Program-made: the position numbers and the translations under genes
Part shown: positions 22,607 through 33,536 of the stretch, in pieces
Layout: each line of letters starts with the position of its first letter
Numbering within the stretch: the stretch's first letter is position 1
Assembly (NCBI RefSeq): GCF_949987535.1
Contig: NC_080081.1
Location: forward strand, 47,094,973-47,158,972
Direction: 5' to 3'
Source of the DNA: Balaenoptera acutorostrata
Taxonomy: Eukaryota > Chordata > Mammalia > Artiodactyla > Balaenopteridae
Length of the DNA: 64,000 nt
Notes under the pieces: generated by a model
Told to the model about the DNA's origin: nothing
Seen by the model: only the letters and a program-made list of their open reading frames with translations
The model's database searches: none

Positions 22607-24639
22607 AGGAGACCTTCAAGATGACAGAAGAGTAAGACGTGGAGATCACCTCCCTCCCCACCAATACATCAGAAATACATCTACATGTGGAACAACTCTT
22701 ACAGAACACCTACTGAAGGCTGGCAGAAGACCTCAGACCTCCAAAAAGGCAAGAAACGCCCCCATGTACCTGGGTAGGGCAAAAGAAAAGCAGAGACAAA
22801 AGAATAGGGACGGGACCTGCACCAGTGGGAGGGAGCTGTGAAGGAGGAAAGGTTTCCACACACTAGGAAGCCACTTCACTGGTGGAGACGGGGGGTGGCG
22901 GGGGGAAAACTTCGGAGCCATGGAGGAGAGTGCAGCAATAGGGGTGCAGAGGGCAAAGCATAGAGATTCCCAAACAGAGGATCTGAGCTGACCAGCACTC
23001 ACCAGCCCGAGAGGCTTGTCTGCTCACCTGCCGGGATGGGTGGGGGCTGGGAGTTGAGGTTCTGGCTTCGGAGGTCAGATCCCAGGGAGAGGACTGGGGT
23101 TGGCTGCGTGAACACAGACTGAAGGGGGCTAGTGCGCCACAGCTAGCTGGGAGGGAGTCAGGGAAAAAGTCTGGAACGGCCGAAGAGGCAAGAGACATTT
23201 TCTTGTCTCTTTGTTTCGGGGTGCCTGAGGAAAGGGGATTAAGAGCACTGCCTAAATGAGCTCCAGAGATGGGCGCAAGCCGTGGCTATCAGCACAGACC
23301 CCAGAGACGGGACTGAGACGCTAAGGCTGCTGCTGCAGCCACCAAGAAGCCTGTGTGCAACACAGGTCACTATCCACACATCCCCTCCCGGGAGCCTGTG
23401 CAGCCTGCCACTGCCAGGGTCCCGTGATCCAGGGACAACTTCCCCGGGAGAACACATGGCATGCCTCAGGCTGGTGCAATGTCACGATGGCCTCTGCTGC
23501 CGCAGGCTCACCCCACATTCCGTACCCCTCTCTCCCCGGCCTGAGTGAGCCAGAGCCCCCTAACCAGCTGCTACTTTAACTCCGTCTTGTCTGAGCGAAA
23601 AACAGATGTCCTCAGGTGACCTACATGCAAAGGCAGGGCCAAATCCAAAGCTGAACCCCAGGAGCTCTGTGAACAATGAAGAGAAAGGGAAATTTCTCCC
23701 AGCAGCCTCAGGATCAGTGGATTAAATCTCCACAATCAACTGGATGTACCCTGCAGCGGTAGAATACATGAATAGAAAACAAATCATCCCAAATTGAGGT
23801 GGTAGACTTTGGGAGTGACAATTTTTTTTTTCCTTTTTCTCTTTTTGTGAGCGTGTATGTGTATGCGCCTGGGTGCAATATTGTCTGTATAACTTTGCTT
23901 TTACCATTTGTCCTAGAGTTCTTTCTCCCCATTCTTTTATTTTTTTAGTATAGTTTTTAATCACTTCTTATCATTGGGGGGTTCGGTTTTTGGTTTGGTT
24001 GCTCTTTTCTTTCTTTCTTTGTTTCTTTTTTTTATTACTTTTTATTTTTTTTATTTTTAATGATTATTTTTTATTTTAATAACTATTTTATTTCATTATT
24101 ATTTTTTCTTTCTTTCTTTCTTTTTTTCTCCCTTTTATTCTGAGCCGTGTGGATGACAGGACCTTGGTGCTCTGGCCAAGTGTCAGGCCTGTGCCTCTGA
24201 GGTGGGAGAGCCAAGTTCAGGACATTGGTCCACCAGAGACCTCCCAGCTCCACATAATATCAATGCACAAGAGCCCTCGCAGAGATCTATGTCTCAGCAT
24301 TAAGAGCCAGCTCCACCCAATGGCCAGCGAGCTCCAGTGATGGACACCCAATGCCAAACAACTAGCAAGATAGGAACACAAACCCACCCATCAACAGAGA
24401 GGTTGCTGAAAGTCATACAAGGTTCAAGACACCCTAAAACACACCACAGGACGTGGCCCTACCCACCAGAAAGACAAGATCCAGCCCAACCCACCAGAAT
24501 ACAGGCACCAGTGTCCTCCACCAGGAAGCCTACACAAGCCACTGAACCAACCTTAGCCACTGGGGGCAGGAACCAAAAACAACAGGAACTACGAACTTGC
24601 AGCGTGTGAAAAGGAGACCCAAACACAGTAAGTTAAGCA
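22607..24639 (+). mobile_element. L1-C 5' UTR (older L1 subfamily)
   Basis: Begins 'gaggagaccttcaagatgac' and runs about 2 kb, including CpG-bearing G+C-rich sequence (22860-23560) and a T/C-rich low-complexity part (23820-24135). It resembles artiodactyl L1 5' UTRs and is twice as long as, and different from, that of L1-A. The YY1-like site is decayed. A weak possible TSD (aataaatt) occurs at the 5' side and again in the A/T-rich 3' tail near 28145, but this cannot be trusted. Confidence 0.8.
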
Positions 24640-25533
24640 AAATTAGAAAACAAATAAACACACAGCAGATGAAGGAGCAAGGTAAAAACCCACCAGACCA
24701 AACAAATGAAGAGGTAATAGGCAGTCTACCTGAAAAAGAATTCAGAGTAATGATAGTAAACATGATCCAAAATCTTGGAAATAGAATGGAGAAAATACAA
24801 CAAATGTTTAACAAGGACCTAGAAGAACTAAAGAGCAAACAAACAAAGATGAACAACACAATATATGAAATTTAAAATTCTCTAGAAAGAATCAATAGCA
24901 GAATAACTGAGGCAGAAGACCGGGTAAGTAACCTGGAAGGTAAAATAGTGGAAATGACTACCACAGAACAGAAAAAAGAAAAAAGAATGAAAAATATTGA
25001 GGAGAGTCTCAGAGACCTCAGGGATAACATTAAATGCACCAACATTCGAATTATACGGGTCCCAGAAGAAGAAGAGAAAAAGAAAGGGACTGAGAAAATA
25101 TTTGAAGAGAGTATAGTTGAAAACTTCCCTAAAATGGGAAAGGAAATAGGTAATCAAGCCCAGAAAGTGCAGAGTCCCATGCAGGATAAATCCAAGGAGA
25201 AACACGCCAAGACACATTTTAATCAAACTATAAAAAATTAAATAAAAAGAAAAAATATTAAAAGCAGCAAGGGAAAAACAAAAAATAGCATACAAGGGAA
25301 ACCCCATAAGGTTAACAGCTGATCTTTCAGGAGAAACTCTACAAGCCAGAAGGGAGCGGCAGGACATGTTTAAAGTGATGAAAGGGAAAAACCTACAACC
25401 AAGATTACTCTACCCAACAAGGATCTCATTTAGATTTGACGGAGAAATTAAAACCTTTACAGACAAGCAAAAGCTAAGAGAATTCAGCACTGCCAAATCA
25501 GCTTTACAACAAATGCTAAAGGTACTTCTCTAG
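24640..25533 (+). pseudogene. L1-C ORF1 remnant
   Basis: Homologous to L1-A ORF1 throughout (MKEQGKNP, LPEKEFRVMIV, RITEAEDRV, NIKCTNIRIIRVPEEEE, then RREWH- and YPTRISFRFD-like segments). It is broken by a TAA at 24873-24875 in the coiled coil and a frameshift/stop near 25241 in the RRM. The reading frame recovers up to the ORF1 stop at 25531-25533. Dead. Confidence 0.9.
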
Positions 25534-25591
25534 GCAGGAAACACAAGAGAAGGAAAAGACCTCCAATAACAAACCCAAAACAATTTAGAAA

Positions 25592-27236
25592 ATGGTAATA
25601 GGAACATACATATCAATAATTACCTTAAATGTAAATGGATTAAATGCTCCAACCAAAAGACATAGACTGGCTGAATGGGTACAAAAACAAGACCCATATA
25701 TATGCTGTCTACAAGAGACCCACTTCAGACCTAGGGACACATACAGACTGAAAGTGAGGGGATGGGAAAAGATATTCCATGCAAATGGAAATCAAAAGAA
25801 AGCTGGAATAGCAATTCTCGTATCAGAAAAAAATAGACTTTAAAATAAAGACTATTACAAGTGACAAAGAAGGACACTACATAATGATCAAGGGATCAAT
25901 CCAAGAAGAAGATATAACAATTGAAAATATTTATGCACCCAACATAGGAGCACCTCAGTACATAAGGCAAATGCTAGCAGCCATAAAAGGGGAAATCAAC
26001 AGTAACACAATCATAGTAGGGGACTGTAACATCCCAGTTTCACCAATGGACAGATCATCCAAGATGAAAATAAATCAGGAAACACACGCTTTAAATGATA
26101 CCTTAAACAAGATGGACTTAATTGATATTTATAGGACATTCCATCCAAAAACAACAGAATACACTTTCTTCTCAAGTGCTCATGGAACATTCTCCAGGAT
26201 AGATCATATCCTGGGTCACAAATCAAGTCTTGGTAAATTTAAGAAAATTGAAATTGTATCAAGTATCTTTTCTGACCACAACGCTATAAGACTACATATC
26301 AATTACAGGAAAATATCTATAAAAAATACAAACACATGTAGGCTAAACAATACACTACTTAATAACCAAGAGATCACTAAAGAAATCAAAGAGGAAATCA
26401 AAAAATACCTAGAAACAAATGACAATGAAAACCTAATGACCCAAAACCTATGGGATGCAGCAAAAGCAAATATAAGAGGGAAGTTTATAACAATACAATC
26501 CAACCTTAAGCAACAAGAAACACCTCAAATAAACCACCTAACCTTACACCTAAACCAATTAGAGAAAGAAGAACAAAAAAGCCCCAAAGTTAGCAGAAGG
26601 AAAGAAATCATAAAGATCAGATCAGAAATACATGTAAAAGAAATGAAGAAAACAATAGCAAAGATCAATAAAACTAAATCTGGTTCCTTGAGAAGATAAA
26701 CAAAATTGATAAACAATTAGCCAGACTCATCAAGAGAAAAAGGGAGAAGACTCAAATCAATATAATTAGAAATGAAAAAGGAGAAGTAACAACTGACACC
26801 GCAGAAACACAAAGGATCATGAAAGAGTACTACAAGCAACTATATCCCAATAACATGGACAACCTGGAAGAAATGGACAAATTCTTAGAAAAGCACAACC
26901 TGTCGAGACTGAACCAGGAAGAAATAGAAAATATGAACAGACCAATCACAAGCCCTGAAATTGAAACTGTGATTAAAAATCTTCCAACAAACAAAAGCCC
27001 AGGACCAGATGGTTTCACAGGCAAACTCTATCAAACATTTAGAGAAGAGCTAATACCTATCCTTCTCAGACTCTTCCAAAATATAGCTGAGGGAGGAACA
27101 TTCCCAAACTCATTCTACTAGACCACCATCACCCTGATACCAAAACCAGACAAAGATGTCATAAAGAAAGAAAACTACAGACCAGTATCACTGATGAACA
27201 TAGATACAAAAATCCTCAACAAAATAGCAAACAGAA
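25592..27236 (+). pseudogene. L1-C ORF2 remnant, N-terminal 40%
   Basis: Starts [18 protein letters not shown] like L1-A and covers the whole endonuclease (VGDCN, SDHNA present) and the start of the reverse transcriptase (KSPGPDGF). Broken by an A-run frameshift near 25830, another near 26695, and a TAG at 27119-27121. It stops abruptly at about 27236 in 'aatagcaaacagaatcc', where a SINE fragment begins. The catalytic FADD region and the middle of ORF2 are missing. Confidence 0.93.
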
Positions 27237-27367
27237 TCCTGCAAACAGAGGCCTGCGCACCATGATGAAGAGTGGCCCCCACTTGCCGCAACTAGAGAAA
27301 GCCCTCGCACAGAAACAAAGACCCAACACAGCCAAAAATAAATATAAAAATAAATTAAAAAAAAAAA
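27237..27367 (+). mobile_element. SINE 3' fragment inside L1-C
   Basis: Matches the 3' half of the CHR-type SINE at 15677 (gatgaagagtggcccccact, 'aactagagaaagccctcgca', 'acccaacacagccaaaaata') with its A-rich tail, but lacks the tRNA-like head and promoter boxes. It is joined directly to truncated L1 ORF2 on its left, so a deletion removed the L1 middle together with the SINE 5' part. Confidence 0.88.
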
Positions 27368-27418
27368 GACCTAAAGAAGAAATACATGGCAAATATCTTT
27401 CTTCTCTTTAAAAAAAAA
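27368..27418. other. 51-bp unassigned segment between SINE tail and L1
   Basis: Does not match the SINE or the neighbouring L1 (gacctaaagaagaaatacat...). It may be filler DNA from the rearrangement. Confidence 0.4.
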
Positions 27419-28140
27419 AACTAAAAATAGAACTACCATAAGACCCAGCAATCCCACTACTGGGCATATACCCTGAGAAAAACATAATTCAAAAAGAGTC
27501 ATGTACCACAATGTTCATTGCAACTCTGTTTACAATAGCCAGGGCACAGAAGCAACCTAAATGTCTACCACCGGATGAATGGATAAAGAAGATGTGGCAC
27601 ATATATACAATGGAATATTACTCAGCCATAAAAAGAAACAAAACTGAGTTATTTGTAGTGAGGTGGATGGACCTAGAGTCGGTCATACAGAGTGAAGTAA
27701 GTTATAAAGGGAAAAACAAATACCGTATGCTAACACATATATATGGAATATAAAAAAAATTTTTTTTATGAAGAACCTAGTGGCGGGACAGGAGTAAAGA
27801 TGCAGAACAACTAGAGCATGGACTTGAGGACATGGGGAGGGGGAAAGGTAAGCTGGGACGAAGTGAGAGAGTGGCAGGGACAAATATAAACTACCAAATG
27901 TAAAATCAATAGCTAGTGGGAAGCAGCTGCATAACACAGGGAGTTCAGCTCAGTGCTCTGTGACCAACTAGAGGGGTGGGATATGGAGGATGGGAGGGAG
28001 GGCAATGCAAGAGGGAAGAGATTTGGGGATATATGTATATGTAAAGCTGATTCACTTTGTTGTAAAGAAGAAACTAACACACCATTGTAAAGTAAATACT
28101 ACAACAAAGATGTTAAAAATAATAATAATAATAAAATAAA
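27419..28140 (+). mobile_element. L1-C 3' end: ORF2 C-terminus and 3' UTR
   Basis: L1 resumes at 'ctaaaaatagaactaccata' (ORF2 about residue 1165). It runs through the last 100 codons (a frame open from 27511 to 27753, ending YGI) and a 3' UTR with 'tggcgggacaggagtaaaga' and 'gatgttaaaa', then an (AATAAAT) tail. The 3' UTR matches those at 42379, 47567 and 61416, not that of L1-A. So this is the older, more common subfamily. Confidence 0.9.
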
Positions 28141-28424
28141 TAAATAAATTCAATCAATGCAATAAAATACCCTTGCACAAATTGAGAATAACCCCATAAG
28201 CAGCAACCACTTGTCCTGATATTTGTATCCCTGGCTGTTTTAAAGTAGTAATATAAGTGAGTCATCTATTCTAAGAATTAATATTTGAATTTTAAATAGG
28301 AAAGCATTTTCAATCACACACACAAGTATCAAACTTCTATGCACTAGGATGGGCTCAGAAAGGACACACCTTATTTTGCTAGCTCCCAACTTGAGTAGGT
28401 TGGTGGAAGAGATGGCAGTTGGAA

Positions 28425-28660
28425 TTTCATGGGCTCTGGGGTCAGGCTGACATGTTTTAAAGTGCTCTACCACTTATTAGCAATGACCTTGGACAAACTA
28501 TTCAACAATGATTCACTTTTCTCCCTAGCAAACTGAGAATTACAAAAAAATACCTCAAAGGTTTGATTTCAAGATGAGAGAATAATGTGAACAAAGCATT
28601 TAGCACAGTGTCTGACACATAGTAGATACTATATAAATTATAGTTACTATTGTTACTGAA
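28425..28660 (+). repeat. MIR SINE fragment
   Basis: MIR order is visible: 'ctctaccacttattagcaat', 'gaccttggacaaactattca', 'cagtgtctgacacatagtag'. Ancient and inactive. Confidence 0.7.
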
Positions 28661-31240
28661 ACAGAATTAAAAATGGGACTCCCTGTGACTACAAAGACAT
28701 TATGAATGGAGTCTATCAACCTTTTCCAAAATTACAATGGTGTCAGTAAACAGTCAATGCAGAATACAGCTTTAAGTCCTCTTTCCACAACTATTTCAGT
28801 TTTGTCCAATTCTCACTCCACTTTTGCTGATTCCTGCATTTTGCCTTCCTTTACCGAGGAGATGCTGAAGTGGTCAAGAGAAAGGAGTAAGACAAATAGC
28901 GCACCCACAGTCATCACATTCAACCTTCCTATGAAGTGGAAATTGACCACTAACTGCTAATTTCACTCTGTTCTTGAATAAGCATTTTGGAATTAAAGTG
29001 GTTCCTGTTGTTAGGCAGTGATATGGTTAGAATCAGTGCTCAAAAGTCTTTACCACAGAGTATAGTGAAGCGTATTCCTGTTACTCTAGAAATTTTATTA
29101 ACAAGGGTTTAAGTAAATCAAGGCATATTATAGATCCTTGCTAATTTAATTAGGAAACACTCTGAAATCCATAGTTTCATAATCTACCTGCCCCTCCTGA
29201 GGCTGTTTGTTCCAGACACCACCATGGCTGGGAACTGGAACATCTAACAATGCAAACTAATGACATGTGAGATTCAGTGTTCCAGGCCAGCAAACAAGCA
29301 ATCAAAGAATATGTCATTTGCTTGATTGTACAAATCATTGGGAAATAGTGAAGAGGGTGTTTTTCAGTACTCTTAACAAGTTCCATTGCACACCCTATAG
29401 CTTGCCAATGCACTAATCTCCTGAGATGAGCACTGATGTATACTTAATTAGTTTTCATTGATAGACCACAAAACTCCTGCATGTTGTTTATATTATTGAG
29501 TGACTAATTTGTTTTATTCACTTCATGAATCCTAGATTTGTATAATCCTGAAACCTTGCCATGGATTTAGAATTAAAGTTTTTGCTTTGAAGACATGCCC
29601 TGATTCTGAGAGAGAGAGAGAGAGCATGCAAAAGAGGTCCAGGTCTATTGTACTTCCTATAAAGTAGTCTACAGATGAATTAGTTGCTGCTAAATAGATG
29701 ATTCATTTAGTGTACAGGCATTCCCCACTATCTTACTTTTTGTGGACTTTCAAATCTTGACAGTACTGTAAAGTGATGGCTTTGTTCATTTCAAAATACA
29801 AAGAAGAAAGAAAATCTATCAACAAAATTTCACTGAGTACTTTTCTTAGTGTCTTGAATTCCAGCTGTGTTGCAGTCTCTCACATAAAAGCAGACAGAGA
29901 TGTACATACTCCCAGACAATTTTGACAAACAAATCAGAAGTTCATGCAGGGCTTTCCCCACAGCTTTTAAACAGCAGTATCATCCAGGCTCATACTTAAA
30001 CTGTGGTTGACCCTCCTGATAACTACAAAAGTATGTGTTATGACCTACCAATATCCTTGTGCAGGTCCCATGATTTTAAATCTAGAAGAATTCAAACAGA
30101 TGATTCAAAGCCTATGTGTTTATTTCTCATAAAATTTTGTTGTATTTTTCATCTCCTGCAGTAGCGTCTCCCAGAAAGAAAAGCATAAAAGTCATTGCAA
30201 ATGAAATCTTAGGACAAGCAACATGTTCATCTCACACCAGAGATTAACATATTTTGAAGTATTTTGGAATACCTGTGTATTCTTGTCCAGTGTTATCAGC
30301 AAAGTTAAGGCCCAGAAACCCATGGCCATTTGCGGGGTGGTGAGGCTGAGACAATTCAAAAAGTCAACTTGTGAACATCCTCAGCATCCCGTCAACCAGC
30401 AGGAAGTGCTCTTCTGTGAGAGAGAAACCTCAGAGGAAAAGTTCCAAGTTTCTTTGGCTTCACTCTCTGAAGCTCTAGGTAAGGCACAGGATGAATAATC
30501 TATCAAAATTAACATAAATCTGAAAGTTTAAACCCTGGGTTCTATAACTTATAACAATTCATACAAGAGAGTTGAACTCTTCACTGTTTTGTATTTACTT
30601 TCAGAGAAGCTTCCCTGAAATGGTATTAATAACCTTCCTATCACTACAGCTTGGATAGCTATGAGGCCGAGATATTGACTCTCTGGCTTCGTTACCCAGA
30701 AAACTATGAAATGAATTTAATGATCAAGAATCTGGCTGCCTTGGAACAACAATTTCCCTCAGTTTATTCATATATGAAGTAAAAATAATAAGGCAATGTC
30801 ATTTTCATGATAAGAATTCAAGGAAATAATCATTTGAAAGCCACTGTAATGGTGAAGAAACATAAGGAAAATATATCTTAATCATTACTAAAATAGAGAC
30901 TGCATTTGACACCTTACTATTTTAAAAACCAGTAAAATATCTTTTTAAGGAAGCAAACATCTTTTACCTCATCGATTTTCACTGCTCATTAAGACCTGAT
31001 CAACTTCATTGGAGTTTCATTTCCTTTAATTTTCCTGTTCTCCTCTTGTTCAGCACTTCTCTGAATTAGTGCTTTATTTCAAACTAACACTGCTGTAAGC
31101 TACTAGAAGCAGTTGATACTCCTCTCTTTCCCCTCATTTCCTACCTTAATTGCTAACTTTTGAGTCAGCCTGAAATGTAGTAGTAAGAGATGACCACCTA
31201 GTGGGATCACAAGGAGCCTTGGGACTCTCACTCCTGACTT

Positions 31241-31280
<40 letters not shown>
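31241..31280. repeat. (CA)20 microsatellite
   Basis: An uninterrupted 40-bp CA run, likely length-polymorphic. Confidence 0.97.
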
Positions 31281-31282
<2 letters not shown>

Positions 31283-31599
31283 CCCACAATGCAGGCTGTC
31301 AATCTCCAGGTCCCATTATGGTCTTGGTTATTCTACTAACATGAAAAATGTCCATGAAAAGCAACTCAACAGGATCACCAGTTATAGACAGTTCAGTGTG
31401 AACAAATACATCATTTTTTAACAGGGTTTAAAACAGTAGACTGGGGACCCCAGGCATCTGTAGGGATGTCTACTGGGAAGAGGTCAGAGCTCAACAAGTT
31501 AGTGTAGAATACAGAAGAAGGAAGGTAACATAGACCATGATGTCTTAATTTTGCTTAGAGATGCACATACACACAAACATCCAAAAATGTGCCCAAGAG

Positions 31600-31770
31600 T
31601 TCATCTCCATTCTCTGTCACAATCATTCCAGGACTCTTGGTCCTTGCACCTATCACAGCTCTAAAATATTATAGTGTCATGTGTCATTTACATTCATGTC
31701 TCTCTTACAGAATTACAGATGCCTTGAAGGCATAGTGTCTTAATTTTTTAAATATCTGTCTTAGCACTAA
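31600..31770 (+). repeat. L2 LINE 3' fragment (probable)
   Basis: Wording typical of L2 3' ends: 'cttgcacctatcacagctct', 'catttacattcatgtctctc', 'gatgccttgaaggcatagtg'. Confidence 0.5.
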
Positions 31771-31781
31771 ATATGGAGTTG

Positions 31782-31937
31782 ACAGCACATCAGAATTACC
31801 TAGAGTTTTATAAAAATAAATATTTCTAGGTCCTGCCCCAGACCTAGTGAATTAATATCTACAGAAATATGATCTGGGTACCTATATCTCTTATAGTTCT
31901 AGGGATGATTTTGATATGCAGCATTAGTTGAGCATAA
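31782..31937 (+). repeat. MER5-like hAT DNA transposon fragment
   Basis: 'cacatcagaattacctagag', 'cctgccccagacctagtgaa' and 'gatgattttgatatgcagca' follow the MER5A/B pattern. It is too diverged to define terminal repeats. Confidence 0.6.
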
Positions 31938-32194
31938 TTATGTTAAATAGATGTTGAATGAAAGAAATAACTCTGTTTATATCCTTTTTACCTACTGTCC
32001 ACACTGGGAAATGTAAACAGAATTCTGGATATGCACAACTCCAGGGAACCCCACTCACATAAACCACAATGTGAATGGGCCTCCCTAGAGTTATGTGACA
32101 CAGTGGCTCTGGAATGTACTCAGAGACCCTGGGTCACAATGTTAATAGAGAAAAATTTGCTAATGCCTCCAAGTCTTCCGTCTTTGCAGCTTCA
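31938..32194. other. Short unique interval
   Basis: Nothing recognised between the MER5-like fragment and the ancient L1. Confidence 0.5.
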
Positions 32195-32447
32195 AAAACT
32201 TATCACTGGAGAATGTAAATTGGTGCCGCTACTATGAAAAACAGTATGGAGATTCCTCAAGAAATTAGAAAAAAACTACCATATGATCTAGAAATTCCAT
32301 TCTGGGTACTTATCTGAAGGAAATGAAAACACTAACTAGAAAAGATATATGCACTACCATGCTCATTGAAACATTATTTACAACGGCCAAGACATGGAAG
32401 CAACCTAAGTGTCCATTGATAGATGAATGGATAAAGAAAATGTGGTA
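32195..32447 (+). mobile_element. Ancient L1 3' end, 5' half (split by L1-B)
   Basis: Diverged ORF2 C-terminal coding ('ggagaatgtaaattggtgcc', 'cagtatggagattcctcaag', 'catggaagcaacctaagtgt'). Interrupted at 32447 by L1-B and resumes at 39180. A degenerate TSD may flank the whole ancient element: aaaacttatcactg (32195-32208) against aaaacttagtaatg (39777-39790), 11 of 14 matching. Confidence 0.85.
32433..32447 (+). repeat. Target-site duplication, 5' copy (L1-B)
   Basis: aaagaaaatgtggta, 15 bp, exactly repeated at 39165-39179. Confidence 0.96.
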
Positions 32448-32572
32448 GACCAGAGCCTCCCATCAAGCCTCTTAGATAGCCTCAACCACCAGAGGGCAGA
32501 CAACAGAAGCAAGAAAAACTACAATCCTGCAGCCTGTGGACCAAAAACCACAGTTACAGAAAGACAGAGAAG

Positions 32573-33475
32573 ATGAAAAGGCAGAGGGCTATGTACCAGA
32601 TGAAGGAACAAGAAAAAACCCCAGAAAAACAACTAAATGAAGTGGAGATAGGCAACCTTCCAGAAAAAGAATTCAGAATAATGATAGTGAAGATGATCCA
32701 GGACCTCGGAATAAGAATGGAGGCAAAGATTGAGAAGATGCAAGAAATGATTAACAAAGACCTAGAAGAATTAAAGAACAAACAACCAGAGATGACCAAT
32801 ACAATAACTGAAATGAAAACTACACTAGAAGGAATCAATAGCAGAATAACTGAGGCAGAAGAACGGATAAGTGACCTGGAAGACAGAATGGTGGAATTCA
32901 CTGCTGCGGAACAGACTAAAGAAAAAAGAATAAAAAGAAATGAAGACAGCCTAAGAGACCTCTGGGACAACATTAAACGCAACAACATTCGCATTATAGG
33001 GGTCCCAGAAGGAGAAGAGAGAGAGAAAGGACCAGAGAAAATATTTGAAGAGATTATAATCGAAAACTTCCCTAACATGGGAAAGGAAATAGCCACCCAA
33101 GTCCAGGAAGCGCAGAGAGTCCCATACAGAATAAACCCAAGGAGAAACACGCCGAGACACATAGTAATCAAAGTGGCAAAAATTAAAGACAAAGAAAAAT
33201 TATTGAAAGCAGCAAGGGAAAAACGACAAATAACATACAAGGGAACCCCCATAAGGTTAACAGCTGATTTCTCAGCAGAAACTCTGCAAGCCAGAAGGGA
33301 GTGGCATGAAATACTTAAAGTGATGAAAGGGAAGAACCTACAACCAAGATGACTCTACCCAGCAAGGATCTCATTTAGATTTGATGGAGAAATCAAAAGC
33401 TTTACAGACAAGCAAAAGCTAAGAGAATTCAGCACCACCAAACCAGCTCTACAACAAATGCTAAAGGAACTTCTC
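32573..33475 (+). pseudogene. L1-B ORF1 with premature stop
   Basis: Nearly identical to L1-A ORF1, but codon 260 is TGA at 33350-33352 where L1-A has TTA (Leu). The product is 259 aa and loses the last 42 residues, including the YPARISFRF part of the C-terminal domain needed for RNA binding. The frame after the stop is otherwise preserved to the original stop near 33475. A few substitutions exist (T72P, M120I, V173I, D246E). One base explains the inactivation, so it could be a very recent mutation or an assembly error. Confidence 0.95.
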
Positions 33476-33536
33476 TAAGTGGGAAACACAAGAGAAGAAA
33501 AGGACCTACAAAAACAAACCCAAAACAATTAAGAAA

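Larger units (their letters stand above)
28141..31599. other. Non-coding sequence with MIR and simple repeats
   Basis: Mostly unique DNA. Contains a MIR at 28425-28660, an (AG)n run near 29609-29625, a weak candidate exon at 30291-30478 and a (CA)n at 31241-31280. No supported gene. Confidence 0.55.

Noticed and set aside
22600..28150. Confident TSD for L1-C
   Set aside because: Only aataaatt is shared and the 3' copy lies in an AATAAAT-type tail where such words occur by chance.
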